A stretch of DNA of 23,713 bases from a virus: positions 1 to 23,713 of the IMG/VR virus record IMGVR_UViG_3300010396_000101; one strand, 5' to 3'. Positions 12,721-21,248 of the stretch are shown here, piece after piece. Under the pieces are notes generated by a model. That model was not told the origin of the DNA, made no database searches, and worked only from the letters and a program-made list of their open reading frames with translations. The position numbers and the translations under genes are program-made. The number at the start of each line of letters is the position of its first letter. Position 1 is the first letter of the stretch.

Positions 12721-13064
12721 TTAAGCGATACAGGTTTGTTGGCACTTTGTCTGATCCGCATGCGCATGAGCCAATTGAATCTGACGTTGGCCAATGGGTC
12801 AAGTTCGAGGACTTTCAGGCCATCATGACCCACAAGCCCGAGGCCAATAGCCTAGAGCACTTGGCCGAAATCACGCTTGAGCGTATCGCGGAATTCTTCG
12901 GCAAATGCGTCAACAGTGACAAGTTCGCCGGCTTCGGTGTGGATGAACTGGAAACTCCAGCAGGCCTTCCGGCATCGCTCACTTTGGTTGCCTGCGATGA
13001 AAACGGCGATGAGCCAATCCGCCGCGTTGCCCGCACGATACCCAAAGTATTGATTGCGCACTGA
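12717..13064 (+). CDS. hypothetical protein, 115 aa, TTG start
   Basis: The start is TTG in a TTGA overlap with the previous stop, preceded by GGGAG at workable spacing; the first in-frame ATG is 35 codons further on and would remove a conserved-looking N-terminus (KRYRFVGTLSDPHAHEP). The product is mixed alpha/beta and acidic, with two cysteines far apart. No family recognised. It lies in the pre-terminase block of small late genes. Confidence 0.6.
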   Translation: MIKRYRFVGTLSDPHAHEPIESDVGQWVKFEDFQAIMTHKPEANSLEHLAEITLERIAEFFGKCVNSDKFAGFGVDELETPAGLPASLTLVACDENGDEPIRRVARTIPKVLIAH

Positions 13065-13065
13065 C

Positions 13066-13383
13066 ATGGATATTTATAAGCCGCCCCAAGATAACCGACG
13101 AAGCGTAATTCTGAAGTTCGCTGATGGCGAACAACTTATGAATGCCATGAGCGAGTTGGCGCAAGGCGGCCACATGAACCGCAAGGGGCTGGAAATCGTT
13201 TATCTCCCCCCGAAGCAAATCAAAAATGACCCGCTTTCCCACTGCGGCTATATTGGAGTGTCTTGGGATGAGTCGCCCTTATATGGGCAGTCTATTGCGG
13301 AGATGGCAGTAGATTCTGAAAGAGCCGCCCCAGAATCGGGAGCGGAGCGCATTTCCCGCATTACAAAAGGTATGTGCAAATGA
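13066..13383 (+). CDS. hypothetical protein, 105 aa
   Basis: ATG 13066 begins one base after the previous stop and is likely coupled to it. The N-terminal half has beta strands (RRSVILKFADGEQL, GLEIVYLPPKQI) and a helix between. The C-terminal part is Ser/Glu/Ala-rich and ends in a basic stretch. Two upstream codons in the same frame start at 13054, but this would overlap the neighbour without a ribosome binding site. No function can be assigned. Confidence 0.58.
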   Translation: MDIYKPPQDNRRSVILKFADGEQLMNAMSELAQGGHMNRKGLEIVYLPPKQIKNDPLSHCGYIGVSWDESPLYGQSIAEMAVDSERAAPESGAERISRITKGMCK

Positions 13384-13580
13384 TGCACAAGGTCAGATCA
13401 TCCAGCATCGCCGCAATCGGCCACGACGGCAAAGCTATGCATGTTCAGTTCTCGACGGGGGAGACATATCGCTACCCCACTGCTAGCCAGAAAGACGCAC
13501 AAGCACTAATGCAGGCGCCTTCCATTGGGAAGCATTTCTTGGCGCATATTCAAAACAAGCACAAGGGCACAAAGGTTTAA
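13380..13580 (+). CDS. KTSC-domain protein, 66 aa
   Basis: The product matches the KTSC domain (PF13619 as I recall). It has VRSSSIAAIGHD, then AMHVQFSTGETYRYP, then ALMQAPSIGKHFLAHIQNKH, the sequence order seen in this small, mostly single-domain family. KTSC proteins are common next to phage terminase genes and in bacteria; their biochemical role is unknown, and nucleic-acid binding is sometimes suggested. ATG 13380 has AAAGG upstream and overlaps the previous stop; ATG 13383 would serve equally. Confidence 0.8.
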   Translation: MMHKVRSSSIAAIGHDGKAMHVQFSTGETYRYPTASQKDAQALMQAPSIGKHFLAHIQNKHKGTKV

Positions 13581-13582
13581 CT

Positions 13583-13993
13583 GTGCTGACACCAAAGCAA
13601 GAAGCGTTCTGCATAGAGGTACTGAAGCATGGCAACGCGAGTGAAGCATATCGCAATGCCTACGCATCAGCGGCGGCGAAGAGTAACGACAACTCGATCA
13701 ACCGCCGCGCACATGAATTGATGCACAACGGCAAGATCATAGCTAGACTCCAGGAACTGCGGGCGCCTGCCATCAAAAATGCTCGCATATCGCTGGAATC
13801 GCACTTAGAGGACCTTCTTAGGCTGCGCACCAAGGCAGAGGCCAGTGAGAAATATCAAGCCGCCATACAGGCTGAGGTGGCGCGTGGCAAGGCATCGGGT
13901 TTGTACATTGAAAAGATCGAGCATTCTGGTTCGATTGAGCTAAAGACCTTCATCGAATCGCTTTCCGGGTCTGAATTGCCCATCAAGAAGTAA
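13583..13993 (+). CDS. terminase small subunit, 136 aa
   Basis: The N-terminus LTPKQEAFCIEVLKHGNASEAYRNAY is the standard start of the terminase small-subunit family with a helix-turn-helix (Terminase_2 type). A recognition-helix-like segment (SINRRAHELMHNGKIIARLQEL) and a C-terminal oligomerisation region follow. The protein recognises the packaging site and presents DNA to the large subunit. The start is GTG at 13583 with AAAGG eight bases before. The large subunit follows 59 bases later, the usual order. Length is normal for the family. Confidence 0.9.
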   Translation: MLTPKQEAFCIEVLKHGNASEAYRNAYASAAAKSNDNSINRRAHELMHNGKIIARLQELRAPAIKNARISLESHLEDLLRLRTKAEASEKYQAAIQAEVARGKASGLYIEKIEHSGSIELKTFIESLSGSELPIKK

Positions 13994-14052
13994 TGCCACT
14001 TGGCCTTAATTGTCAAAAATCACGGGGTTTTACCAACTTACTCTAATACCAC

Positions 14053-15609
14053 ATGGAATTTTCGGCTGAATTGGAGAAGATTCGGCCGTATTTGTCCGAC
14101 CCTAACTGGCGAATCGCGAATCTCTACAAGATCATCGTAAAGGGCGACGACAACGAAGACGGCATGGTGGTTCAGTTCAAGCCGAACCGCGCACAGCGTC
14201 GATTTATTGACCGACTGCACCACCGCAACATCATCCTGAAGGCCCGCCAGCTAGGCTTCACCACGCTGATATGCATCGTGTGGTTAGACCATGCATTGTT
14301 CAACTCGAACGTGCGGTGCGGGATCGTGGCGCAGGACAGGGATTCGGCGGCGGTGATCTTTCGTGACAAAGTGAAGTTTGCATACGAAAACCTGCCGGCA
14401 TTCATCAAGGCGGCAATGCCACTGAAGGCCGATAACGCAAGCGAACTGCACTTCGGCCACAACAACAGCAGCATTCGAGTCGCAACATCGATGCGCTCTG
14501 GAACGATTCACCGACTCCACATTTCGGAGTTCGGCAAGATTTGCGCCAAGTACCCGGAGAAGGCTAAGGAGGTCATGACCGGCTCAATCCCAGCGGTTCC
14601 TCTAAATGGCGTGATCGTCATCGAAAGCACGGCGGAAGGCGCAGAGGGCAGGTTCCACGACCTGACACAACGAGCAATGGAAATGGAAGATCAAGGCAAA
14701 GAGCTAACCGAGCGCGATTACCGCTTCCATTTCTTCCCGTGGTGGCAGGAACCGCGCTATCGCATGAGTCCTGAGCATGTTGTCATCACTTCCAAGGACA
14801 ACGAATACTTTGACTCCGTTGAATCGACCATGCGCACCGCGTTGGACATGGAGCAGCGCGCCTGGTACGTGGCAACGCGGGACTCCGACTTCGTTGGCAA
14901 TGAAGACAACATGTTGCAGGAATACCCGAGTACGCCAGACGAAGCATTTGCAGTATCGAACGAAGGTTGCTACTACACATTGCAACTTTCGCAGGCGCGA
15001 AAGCAGGGCAGAATCCTGCGCATTCCGCTGATCAATACTCCCGTCAATACGTTCTGGGACATTGGCAATAGCGACGGCAGCGCAATCTGGTTCCATCAGC
15101 AGGTTGGCATGGAAGATCGATTCGTCGGTTACTACGAGGCGCACGGAGAAGACTTGAGCCATTACATGTTGCACTTGCAGCAGCGCGGCTACATCTTCAA
15201 CAAGCACTTCCTGCCACACGATGCCGACCACATTAGGCTTGGCGCGAAGAATCGAAGCATCAAGCAGATGCTTACAGAAATGGGCCTGCAAAACATCGTC
15301 ATCGTTCCTCGCATTGAGGCAATCAACGCTGGCATACAACAGGTTCGCCAAGTCTTCCCAAGTTGCTACTTCGATGAGGTCGGATGCAAGGACGGCCTGT
15401 CGCGGCTGACTGGATACAAAAAACGTTGGAACGAAGCGCAAGGCCGTTGGAGCGATGAGCCGTTGCATGATAGTAATTCGGAAGGCGCAGACGCATTCAG
15501 GCAGTTTGCCCAGGCAAAGATGGGGGGGTTGATCACTCCTGTTGCGTCGCGGCCACGCACATTTATGAACACGCCGAAGTTTTCTGGCGGCACTGGAATA
15601 TTAGGATAA
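14053..15609 (+). CDS. terminase large subunit, 518 aa
   Basis: ATPase: a Walker-A-like LKARQLGFTT at 62-71, Walker B around RLHISEF (154-160) and a coupling motif IESTAEG (~190-196). The nuclease has FWDIGNSDG with D336, the HDADH segment with D390 and D392, and a C-terminal SEGADAF with D480: the three acidic sites expected for metal binding. The motor drives DNA into the procapsid and cuts the concatemer. The ATG lacks a good Shine-Dalgarno, but the N-terminus (DPNWRIANLYKI) is typical. The 59-base gap before it (13994-14052) has no clear terminator; a TTGTCA at 14010 is not matched by a convincing -10 box. Its size is in the usual range. Confidence 0.95.
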   Translation: MEFSAELEKIRPYLSDPNWRIANLYKIIVKGDDNEDGMVVQFKPNRAQRRFIDRLHHRNIILKARQLGFTTLICIVWLDHALFNSNVRCGIVAQDRDSAAVIFRDKVKFAYENLPAFIKAAMPLKADNASELHFGHNNSSIRVATSMRSGTIHRLHISEFGKICAKYPEKAKEVMTGSIPAVPLNGVIVIESTAEGAEGRFHDLTQRAMEMEDQGKELTERDYRFHFFPWWQEPRYRMSPEHVVITSKDNEYFDSVESTMRTALDMEQRAWYVATRDSDFVGNEDNMLQEYPSTPDEAFAVSNEGCYYTLQLSQARKQGRILRIPLINTPVNTFWDIGNSDGSAIWFHQQVGMEDRFVGYYEAHGEDLSHYMLHLQQRGYIFNKHFLPHDADHIRLGAKNRSIKQMLTEMGLQNIVIVPRIEAINAGIQQVRQVFPSCYFDEVGCKDGLSRLTGYKKRWNEAQGRWSDEPLHDSNSEGADAFRQFAQAKMGGLITPVASRPRTFMNTPKFSGGTGILG

Positions 15610-15611
15610 CC

Positions 15612-15896
15612 ATGGAATTTGTCTTGCCCATCATGGGCGAACCCTACACGGAATCAACGATTCCCGCCGCTGGTAATGCAACAGTCAGTATGCGTCGCGC
15701 CCCCGTGCCATGCACACTCTGGCTTGACAGTACGAACGGAAGCCGCTCGATTCAAATCTCGGTAGATGAAGGCGTTAATTTTTTCACGCCAACCTACGAT
15801 ACGAACACGACCGCGCAATTGGTCGTTGCGATTACCGCGCCCATTTCGCACGTTAAATTCACTGGCACGACTGGTGAAGCATACGGCATTCGTTAA
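15612..15896 (+). CDS. putative virion-associated protein, 94 aa
   Basis: Begins two bases after the terminase stop with AGGA upstream of the ATG. Nearly all beta by eye: an N-terminal hydrophobic strand (EFVLPIMGEP), then alternating strands rich in Thr, Ser and Val (RSIQISVDEGVNFFTPTY). This resembles small phage decoration or fibre-associated folds. No family recognised. It ends in a TAATG overlap with the SGNH-like protein gene, so the two are likely translated together. Confidence 0.62.
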   Translation: MEFVLPIMGEPYTESTIPAAGNATVSMRRAPVPCTLWLDSTNGSRSIQISVDEGVNFFTPTYDTNTTAQLVVAITAPISHVKFTGTTGEAYGIR

Positions 15897-17173
15897 TGTC
15901 CTGGCCGCTTAAACAGCAATTCGCGCAGGATAGCGCGGGTAACATTCAAGGGCTTGTGGGGCCAACCGGCACGATTCCGCTTTCCACGCAAACCTCGATT
16001 GCCTCGCTTGGTCTGATGCCTTTACCCAGTAATTCCACGGTAACTGGTGACGCGACAAACGGGATTCTGATCAACGTTCAACTGCCGGCGTTGGCGCCAT
16101 TCTATGCGGTCAAGCTGGTTTATCTGAATTACGACACAACCGCAACGCAGAACTACGACGGCGCTTATGTGACTGCTGCGCCAAAATCGCTACAGTCTGG
16201 CAACAACTCGGTTTTGTTCACATGGGTTCCGGTGACGGTGAACGGCAGCGCATCGTTTTCTGTGCCGATAGCCACAACTGGTGCAGGTGGTCAGATTATC
16301 CCGGGCATTATGATTACGGATTTTGTTCCCGTGACATGGACTCCGCGAATCGATACAGTAGGCGCGCCGCCTCTGCTTCGTGTGGCATCGCATATCGTGC
16401 CTTCTGCGAGTTCCACGAATCACCCGAACTATAACGGTACGAATTACGCTGCGTTTAACGCACTATCGGGGAATCCCGGCCTTGTAACCGGAACATTCGA
16501 AACAAATGGCGTGCCGCTTTCCGGAATTCTGACCTCGGGCCTGACGGTCGCGAACAGTGGGGGCACGCAAAACCCGCTGGCCGCGATCTTTTACTACAAC
16601 AATGTTCACTTGGATATTTGGGAGTTCGGCGATTCCATCATCCAGGGGCAGGGCACAACCACGCACATTGCCGGCCTGAGCGAGTACTTGGCTTTCAACA
16701 GCTACGGCAACCCGACGCAGTTTTCGGGAATGAATTTCGCCACATCCGGACAAAAGACAGTGGACACGATGGCGCGCCTCAAAACGACCTTGGCTGCTGG
16801 CGCCGCGAATGGACAACTGCCGAAATACGCGCTGTTCAAATCTTGGTCCCCGAACGACACGCCGATCAACACGCAATCGACGTTCGACACGGTATGGGCC
16901 TACGTCATGGAAATGGTTAATTTCTGTATTCAGAAAGGCGTCCAGCCCATCGTCTGCACTGGACCATTTTGCAATGGTTACACGCTATCTATGATTCAAA
17001 CGCAGAATGCGCGAGTTATGGCGCTGCCGGCGACGGTGCGCAAGGTTGACTTGTTCAACATCTGGACGCCTGGCGGCGTATGGAATCCATCGTATTTTGT
17101 TGATGGAACGCACCCCAATGATTTGGGCGAAAGCGCTGCCGCTAATCAAATTCTCGCATCGGTAACTTATTGA
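15896..17173 (+). CDS. SGNH-hydrolase-like virion protein, 425 aa
   Basis: The C-terminal half carries the block residues of SGNH/GDSL hydrolases. Block I is FGDSII with S247 (~245-248). A glycine in NFATSGQKT fits block II, SPND (318-321) sits at block III, and block V DGTH is at 403-406 with D403 and H406. This is a plausible Ser-Asp-His triad, so esterase activity, for example removing acetyl groups from host surface sugars, is likely. The N-terminal ~230 residues are Thr/Gly/Val-rich and beta-like, as in tail-fibre or head-fibre shafts. No signal peptide. Its place between terminase and portal is unusual for a receptor-binding enzyme. Confidence 0.78.
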   Translation: MSWPLKQQFAQDSAGNIQGLVGPTGTIPLSTQTSIASLGLMPLPSNSTVTGDATNGILINVQLPALAPFYAVKLVYLNYDTTATQNYDGAYVTAAPKSLQSGNNSVLFTWVPVTVNGSASFSVPIATTGAGGQIIPGIMITDFVPVTWTPRIDTVGAPPLLRVASHIVPSASSTNHPNYNGTNYAAFNALSGNPGLVTGTFETNGVPLSGILTSGLTVANSGGTQNPLAAIFYYNNVHLDIWEFGDSIIQGQGTTTHIAGLSEYLAFNSYGNPTQFSGMNFATSGQKTVDTMARLKTTLAAGAANGQLPKYALFKSWSPNDTPINTQSTFDTVWAYVMEMVNFCIQKGVQPIVCTGPFCNGYTLSMIQTQNARVMALPATVRKVDLFNIWTPGGVWNPSYFVDGTHPNDLGESAAANQILASVTY

Positions 17174-17174
17174 T

Positions 17175-17504
17175 ATGTGGCCCAGCAAATCAGGTTTTGG
17201 TAACCAGCAATCGTTTAGCGGCGTGACATCGGGCCAAACACTTGTTGTGCCCAGCACGAACCAAGACACGCTGGTTTCCATTTCTGCCGCCGGAACACTT
17301 GCCTCATTGACTTTGACGCTGCCGCCAGATGCGGCAACCGCAATTGGTCAGCAAATCCGCATCTACACTTCTGTGGCGGTGACTGCATTTACTGTCAATG
17401 GAGAAACCAACATCTACGGCGCCCCGACTTCGTTAAACGCGCAAGACAACTTCGGGTTTCAGAAGGTTGCCCCAAACACTTTTACATTGATAGGCATATC
17501 TTGA
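17175..17504 (+). CDS. putative virion-associated protein, 109 aa
   Basis: Starts one base after the previous stop. The product is Thr/Ser-rich and nearly all beta ([46 protein letters not shown]), in the style of short repeats found in phage fibre and decoration proteins. No family recognised. It ends in a TTGA overlap with the collagen-like gene, suggesting a shared assembly. Confidence 0.6.
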   Translation: MWPSKSGFGNQQSFSGVTSGQTLVVPSTNQDTLVSISAAGTLASLTLTLPPDAATAIGQQIRIYTSVAVTAFTVNGETNIYGAPTSLNAQDNFGFQKVAPNTFTLIGIS

Positions 17505-18373
17505 AAAGACTTCTTGTATGGCTCATTACGGCGGCACTTTATGTGCCGTTCTATGTTTATGCACAATCGCAACCCGGCGACTTCCTGATCACCCAGCGCA
17601 ATGCGGCGAATACTGGCAACAACGTCTTCAATACGCATCTGCCCAGTGGCGGTGGCATCTTTGCCATTTCCATCTATGATCCGGTTACAGGATTGCCGGG
17701 ATTCGCCACGCTTGGAACTGGATGCACCGAAACATCGAATGTGCTTACTTGCATTGGTGCTGTAGGCCCACAAGGTCCGACCGGCCCCCAAGGACCGCAG
17801 GGCGCACAAGGGCCGGCTGGTCCACAAGGAGCAGTAGGAGCTACAGGCGCGACTGGCTCAACAGGTGCAACGGGACCAGCAGGCGCTACTGGGGCGCAGG
17901 GTCCGCAAGGCGCTACTGGATTAACGGGCGCACAAGGCCCGCAAGGTTTGACAGGCGCCACGGGCGCAACTGGCCCGCAGGGACCGGCAGGTACGCCAGC
18001 AGCGCAGTTCAATTTCGGCACTCCAAATAGCCGTACGCTCGCGCTTTCAACCGCCTACCAAGCCACAGATTCAACGAAGGCCGCGATTGCCAGCATCAGC
18101 CCGCAATGTACCGCATCAATTAGCCTCACTGGTGGGTCAACCTGCACGATTCAGGCGCGTCTTGGAGGCAGTACGTTGTCATGCACAACGGGAACCGTTG
18201 TGGCGACATGGACGAATGGCAATACTGGCACCCTTACCGTTGGGTTGGCGCTTAATCAGATCATTGGCGCGCCAGGAAGTATCAACGTCCCCATTGGCGG
18301 CTATTTCATCCTCTGCCAAACCAGCGGTACGGGCGCCACCATTACAACCGCAGTTGACCAAAGCGCCGGCTAA
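17501..18373 (+). CDS. secreted collagen-like protein, 290 aa, TTG start
   Basis: Residues 1-21 form a signal peptide: basic KR, hydrophobic [12 protein letters not shown], then VYA before a probable cleavage. Residues 86-166 are 27 uninterrupted Gly-X-Y triplets with Pro, Gln, Ala and Thr, without a break or a lysine. The C-terminal part has paired cysteines ([17 protein letters not shown]...LC), fitting disulfide formation in the periplasm. A trimeric collagen-like stalk with globular ends is expected. The start is TTG overlapping the previous stop. A phage virion protein normally has no signal peptide, so export to the periplasm or cell surface is likely, unless the N-terminal segment is a membrane anchor. 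Confidence 0.75.
   Translation: MKRLLVWLITAALYVPFYVYAQSQPGDFLITQRNAANTGNNVFNTHLPSGGGIFAISIYDPVTGLPGFATLGTGCTETSNVLTCIGAVGPQGPTGPQGPQGAQGPAGPQGAVGATGATGSTGATGPAGATGAQGPQGATGLTGAQGPQGLTGATGATGPQGPAGTPAAQFNFGTPNSRTLALSTAYQATDSTKAAIASISPQCTASISLTGGSTCTIQARLGGSTLSCTTGTVVATWTNGNTGTLTVGLALNQIIGAPGSINVPIGGYFILCQTSGTGATITTAVDQSAG
17756..17998 (+). repeat. collagen-type Gly-X-Y coding repeat, 27 triplets
   Basis: An in-frame run of 27 Gly-X-Y codon triplets inside the secreted protein gene, built from units such as GAT, GPQ, GAQ and GLT. Codons vary between units (GGC, GGT, GGA, GGG), so the array is old or recoded rather than a fresh expansion. Such arrays change length easily by recombination. Confidence 0.9.
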
Positions 18374-21042
18374 TGCATCCACAGAAGTTTTTGGGCCGTG
18401 CGCCACAAAGCGCGCCGGTCATGTCGGATGATGAGCGCGAAAGCCACCTAGCAAAGCTAAGCGGCATCATCGCCGAAAAGCGCCAGGAAGCGGTAGACGC
18501 ACGCAAAAATTCCGGTATAGAGAAGACATGGACGGAATGCGAAGAAGCCAATATCGGCATCGATGACGTGAACCGGCACGAATTCTCTGGCGCAAAGTGG
18601 ATGAAGCCGACATCCATGGTTGGCCCAGTCACAACATCGAGACTTGATCGCGACGACGCCAAGGCAACGATTTTCATTCCACTGACGAATCGATATGTCA
18701 ATGGCGCCACGTCCAAGATGTGCGAAATCATCTTGCCGATAGATGACAAGGCATTTTCGTTAAAGCCATCGCCAGATCCTAAACTGGTGAAGTTGTCGAA
18801 AGACCTTTCCCCTTTCATCGGCCCTAATGGTTTGCAGCAAATGAGAGCGGCGCAACCTGGAGAAACACCGCCAGGAATGCAACAGGCAATGCAGCAATTG
18901 GCCCAGCCTGCCGCTTCGCAGCCAGCATCGATATTGAGTCAAGCGCAGTTGAGCCAACTCTATCCTGCGCAGCCGGCACAACCAGCGCAGGGCGCGCAAC
19001 CTCAAGCGCCACAACAGCCCCAGCAAGGGCAGCAGCCGGCACCACAGCCGCAAGTCGGCGCTCAGCCACCTCAGCAGCCTCCCGCACAGCCAATGATGGC
19101 GGTGACCAATGCGGAAATGGCGCAAAAGCAGATGGATGCCGCAAAGGATGCCGCAGATAAGTCCGAAACGCGTATTTACGATTGGATGATTGATAGCAAG
19201 TATCCGACCGAGGCGCGCAAGGTCATTGAAGATAGTGCGCGGTGCGGAACGGGCATTCTGAAGGCGCCATATGCCGAAGTGAAACGCAGCAAGGCGTTCA
19301 TCAAGACCGGAGATATCGGCGCGCTGGAAATTAACGAGCGCATTATCCCAGCTCTGAAATGGGTAGATTTCTGGAATATCTATCCTGATCCTGGCTGCGG
19401 AGAAAATATCAACGATGGCGATTACATCTTCGAGCGCGATTACCTGTCTGCCAAGAAGTTGCGGGAGTTGAAGGATCAGAAGGGCTACATCGGGAGTGCC
19501 ATTGATCAGGTTTTGGAGGAAGGGCCGCAAAAAGCATTCGTGGATAACGGCAACCTAGCCAACCGCGAAGAGGAAAAGGGCAAGCGTTACGAAGTCTGGT
19601 ATTTCTACGGGGTATTGACGCGCAAGGACATGATCGCGCTTAACCCGGACAATGAAGCCGACTTGGACGAAGATCAAGACGATATTTACGCCATCGGCAC
19701 GATGGTCAATGACACGATGATTCGCGCCGTTGTAAATCCGATGGATTCGGGATCATTTCCGTTCAAGGCATTCCAATGGAAGCGCCGCCCTGGAAGTCCG
19801 TGGGGAATCGGTATTGCTGAGCAAATGAGCGCATCCCAACGCATGGTCAACGCAGCGACACGCGCCATGCTGAATAACGCCGGCTTATCTGCTGGGCCGC
19901 AAATCATCATGGACGAACAAAGCGTTAGGCCAGCAGACGGGAGCGGCAAGCTTTATCCGAATAAGTTTTGGTACCGCACTGCGGACGCAGTTGGCCCAGT
20001 TCAAGATTCATTTTTTTGCGCCAACATCCCAAGCGTGGTCGATGAGATGCAAAAAATCATTGACTACGCGATGAAAACCGCCGAGGAATCGACGGGCATT
20101 CCCTTGGTGACTCAAGGGCAAACTGGCCCAGATGACCCGCAGACATTTGGCCAAGCAGAATTAAATAACGACAACGCGCATACGTGGTTGCGGCAACTGG
20201 CTGAGCGATATGACGATCAGATTACTTTACCGCTCGTTGAAGACCTTTATGAATGGCTGTTGCTGGACCCTGAAATTGACGAATCTGAAAAGGGCGATTT
20301 CAAGATCGATGCGACTGGCTCTGTGGCGATGGTCGAGCGCGCCATACAAGAACAATTCCTGATGAACCTATGGGGGCAGGTTGCAAACCCTGCCTTTGGC
20401 ATTAACCCATATGAGTTGATGACGCAATCTCTGAAGGCAAAGCGATTCGACCCGCGTAAGGTTCAGTATTCGCAAGAAGATTTCCAAGCAATCCAGTCCA
20501 AGCAGCAGCCGCCACCACCAGAAGTGCAAGTGGAGCAAATGCGAGGTCAAAACGCCCTTCAACTGCAACAGGCAAAGGCACAAGGAGAGCAGCAGAAATT
20601 GCAAACAGAAGCGCAGCTCGACCAGCAAGCATCGCAAAACGGCGGCGCGGCACCACATCAAGTTGCCGCAGAGGCGCGCATTACCGATGCAAAGATTCGC
20701 GCCCAAACGGAGCAATCCGTTCAGCAGCAAAAGAATCAGACCGATCTGCAACAAGCACAAATCGAAGCGCAAATGGCTCGCGAGGATCGCCAAGCAGACA
20801 TTCAAATGAAGATGATCGAACGCGACATGCTGATTTTGAAAATGAGCATGGAAAACAAGATGAGCCTGCAAGAGGTCCACGCAGGCTTGCTAGACCGATC
20901 CGCGCAAGAGAACACCAAGCGCCAACTTTCAACTGTGGAAGCTAATTTGCAAGCCAACGAGAATGGCAAAGCACGTGCCCACGAAATGAATATGGCGGCA
21001 ATTAACGCAGCAAGTCAGCCACCGCAGCCTAGCGCGCAATGA
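18373..21042 (+). CDS. portal protein, 889 aa, with Gln/Pro-rich insertion and tail
   Basis: The N-terminal part (IGIDDVNRHEFSGAKWMKPTSMVGP, then TIFIPLTNRYVNGATSKM and ILPIDDKAF) is the start of a phage portal of the long podovirus-like type. A core with GTGILKAPY, WNIYPDPGCGENINDGDYIFE, PWGIGIAEQMSASQRMVNAATRAMLNNA and GQAELNNDN follows; this is typical of a dodecameric DNA channel. Two odd regions exist: a Gln/Pro/Ala-rich stretch at ~155-245, and a long Gln-rich coiled-coil tail at ~700-885. The latter may line the channel or reach into the head as a barrel. The start could also be the ATG at 18421. It is followed by a four-base overlap with the next gene. Confidence 0.9.
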   Translation: MHPQKFLGRAPQSAPVMSDDERESHLAKLSGIIAEKRQEAVDARKNSGIEKTWTECEEANIGIDDVNRHEFSGAKWMKPTSMVGPVTTSRLDRDDAKATIFIPLTNRYVNGATSKMCEIILPIDDKAFSLKPSPDPKLVKLSKDLSPFIGPNGLQQMRAAQPGETPPGMQQAMQQLAQPAASQPASILSQAQLSQLYPAQPAQPAQGAQPQAPQQPQQGQQPAPQPQVGAQPPQQPPAQPMMAVTNAEMAQKQMDAAKDAADKSETRIYDWMIDSKYPTEARKVIEDSARCGTGILKAPYAEVKRSKAFIKTGDIGALEINERIIPALKWVDFWNIYPDPGCGENINDGDYIFERDYLSAKKLRELKDQKGYIGSAIDQVLEEGPQKAFVDNGNLANREEEKGKRYEVWYFYGVLTRKDMIALNPDNEADLDEDQDDIYAIGTMVNDTMIRAVVNPMDSGSFPFKAFQWKRRPGSPWGIGIAEQMSASQRMVNAATRAMLNNAGLSAGPQIIMDEQSVRPADGSGKLYPNKFWYRTADAVGPVQDSFFCANIPSVVDEMQKIIDYAMKTAEESTGIPLVTQGQTGPDDPQTFGQAELNNDNAHTWLRQLAERYDDQITLPLVEDLYEWLLLDPEIDESEKGDFKIDATGSVAMVERAIQEQFLMNLWGQVANPAFGINPYELMTQSLKAKRFDPRKVQYSQEDFQAIQSKQQPPPPEVQVEQMRGQNALQLQQAKAQGEQQKLQTEAQLDQQASQNGGAAPHQVAAEARITDAKIRAQTEQSVQQQKNQTDLQQAQIEAQMAREDRQADIQMKMIERDMLILKMSMENKMSLQEVHAGLLDRSAQENTKRQLSTVEANLQANENGKARAHEMNMAAINAASQPPQPSAQ

Positions 21043-21248
21043 ACACAGAAAAAGTTCCTTTTGTCCTCAATGAAGAGGACAGGAGAAGCGCCGTCTGGGC
21101 GAGATTGATGCGCTATATGAATGACCGCTTGGCCGAGCTTCGCTTAGCCAATGATGCAGACAAGACCGAGATTGAAACCGCAAAATTGCGCGGACAAATC
21201 ACGGAAATCAAGGCATTTCTTCGCCTAAACGAAGAGAAAAAGTTTTAG
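21039..21248 (+). CDS. small helical protein between portal and scaffold, 69 aa
   Basis: ATGA overlap with the portal stop. A charged, helical product (ARLMRYMNDRLAELRLAND, then TEIETAKLRGQITEIKAFLRL) that suggests a coiled coil. Short proteins in this slot are common in phage head modules, but their roles are unknown. It could help procapsid assembly or connect the portal and the head. Confidence 0.7.
   Translation: MNTEKVPFVLNEEDRRSAVWARLMRYMNDRLAELRLANDADKTEIETAKLRGQITEIKAFLRLNEEKKF

Noticed and set aside
14704-15468. 254-aa leftward frame inside the large terminase gene
   Set aside because: Antisense to a gene with clear ATPase and nuclease motifs; a shadow of biased codon use.
17674-18021. 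115-aa leftward Pro/Gly/Cys-rich frame
   Set aside because: It is the reverse complement of the collagen repeat, which automatically yields a repeat of Pro, Cys and Gly.
18760-19530. 256-aa leftward Leu/Arg-rich frame inside the portal gene
   Set aside because: Arises from the Gln/Pro codon runs of the portal read backwards; no start signal.
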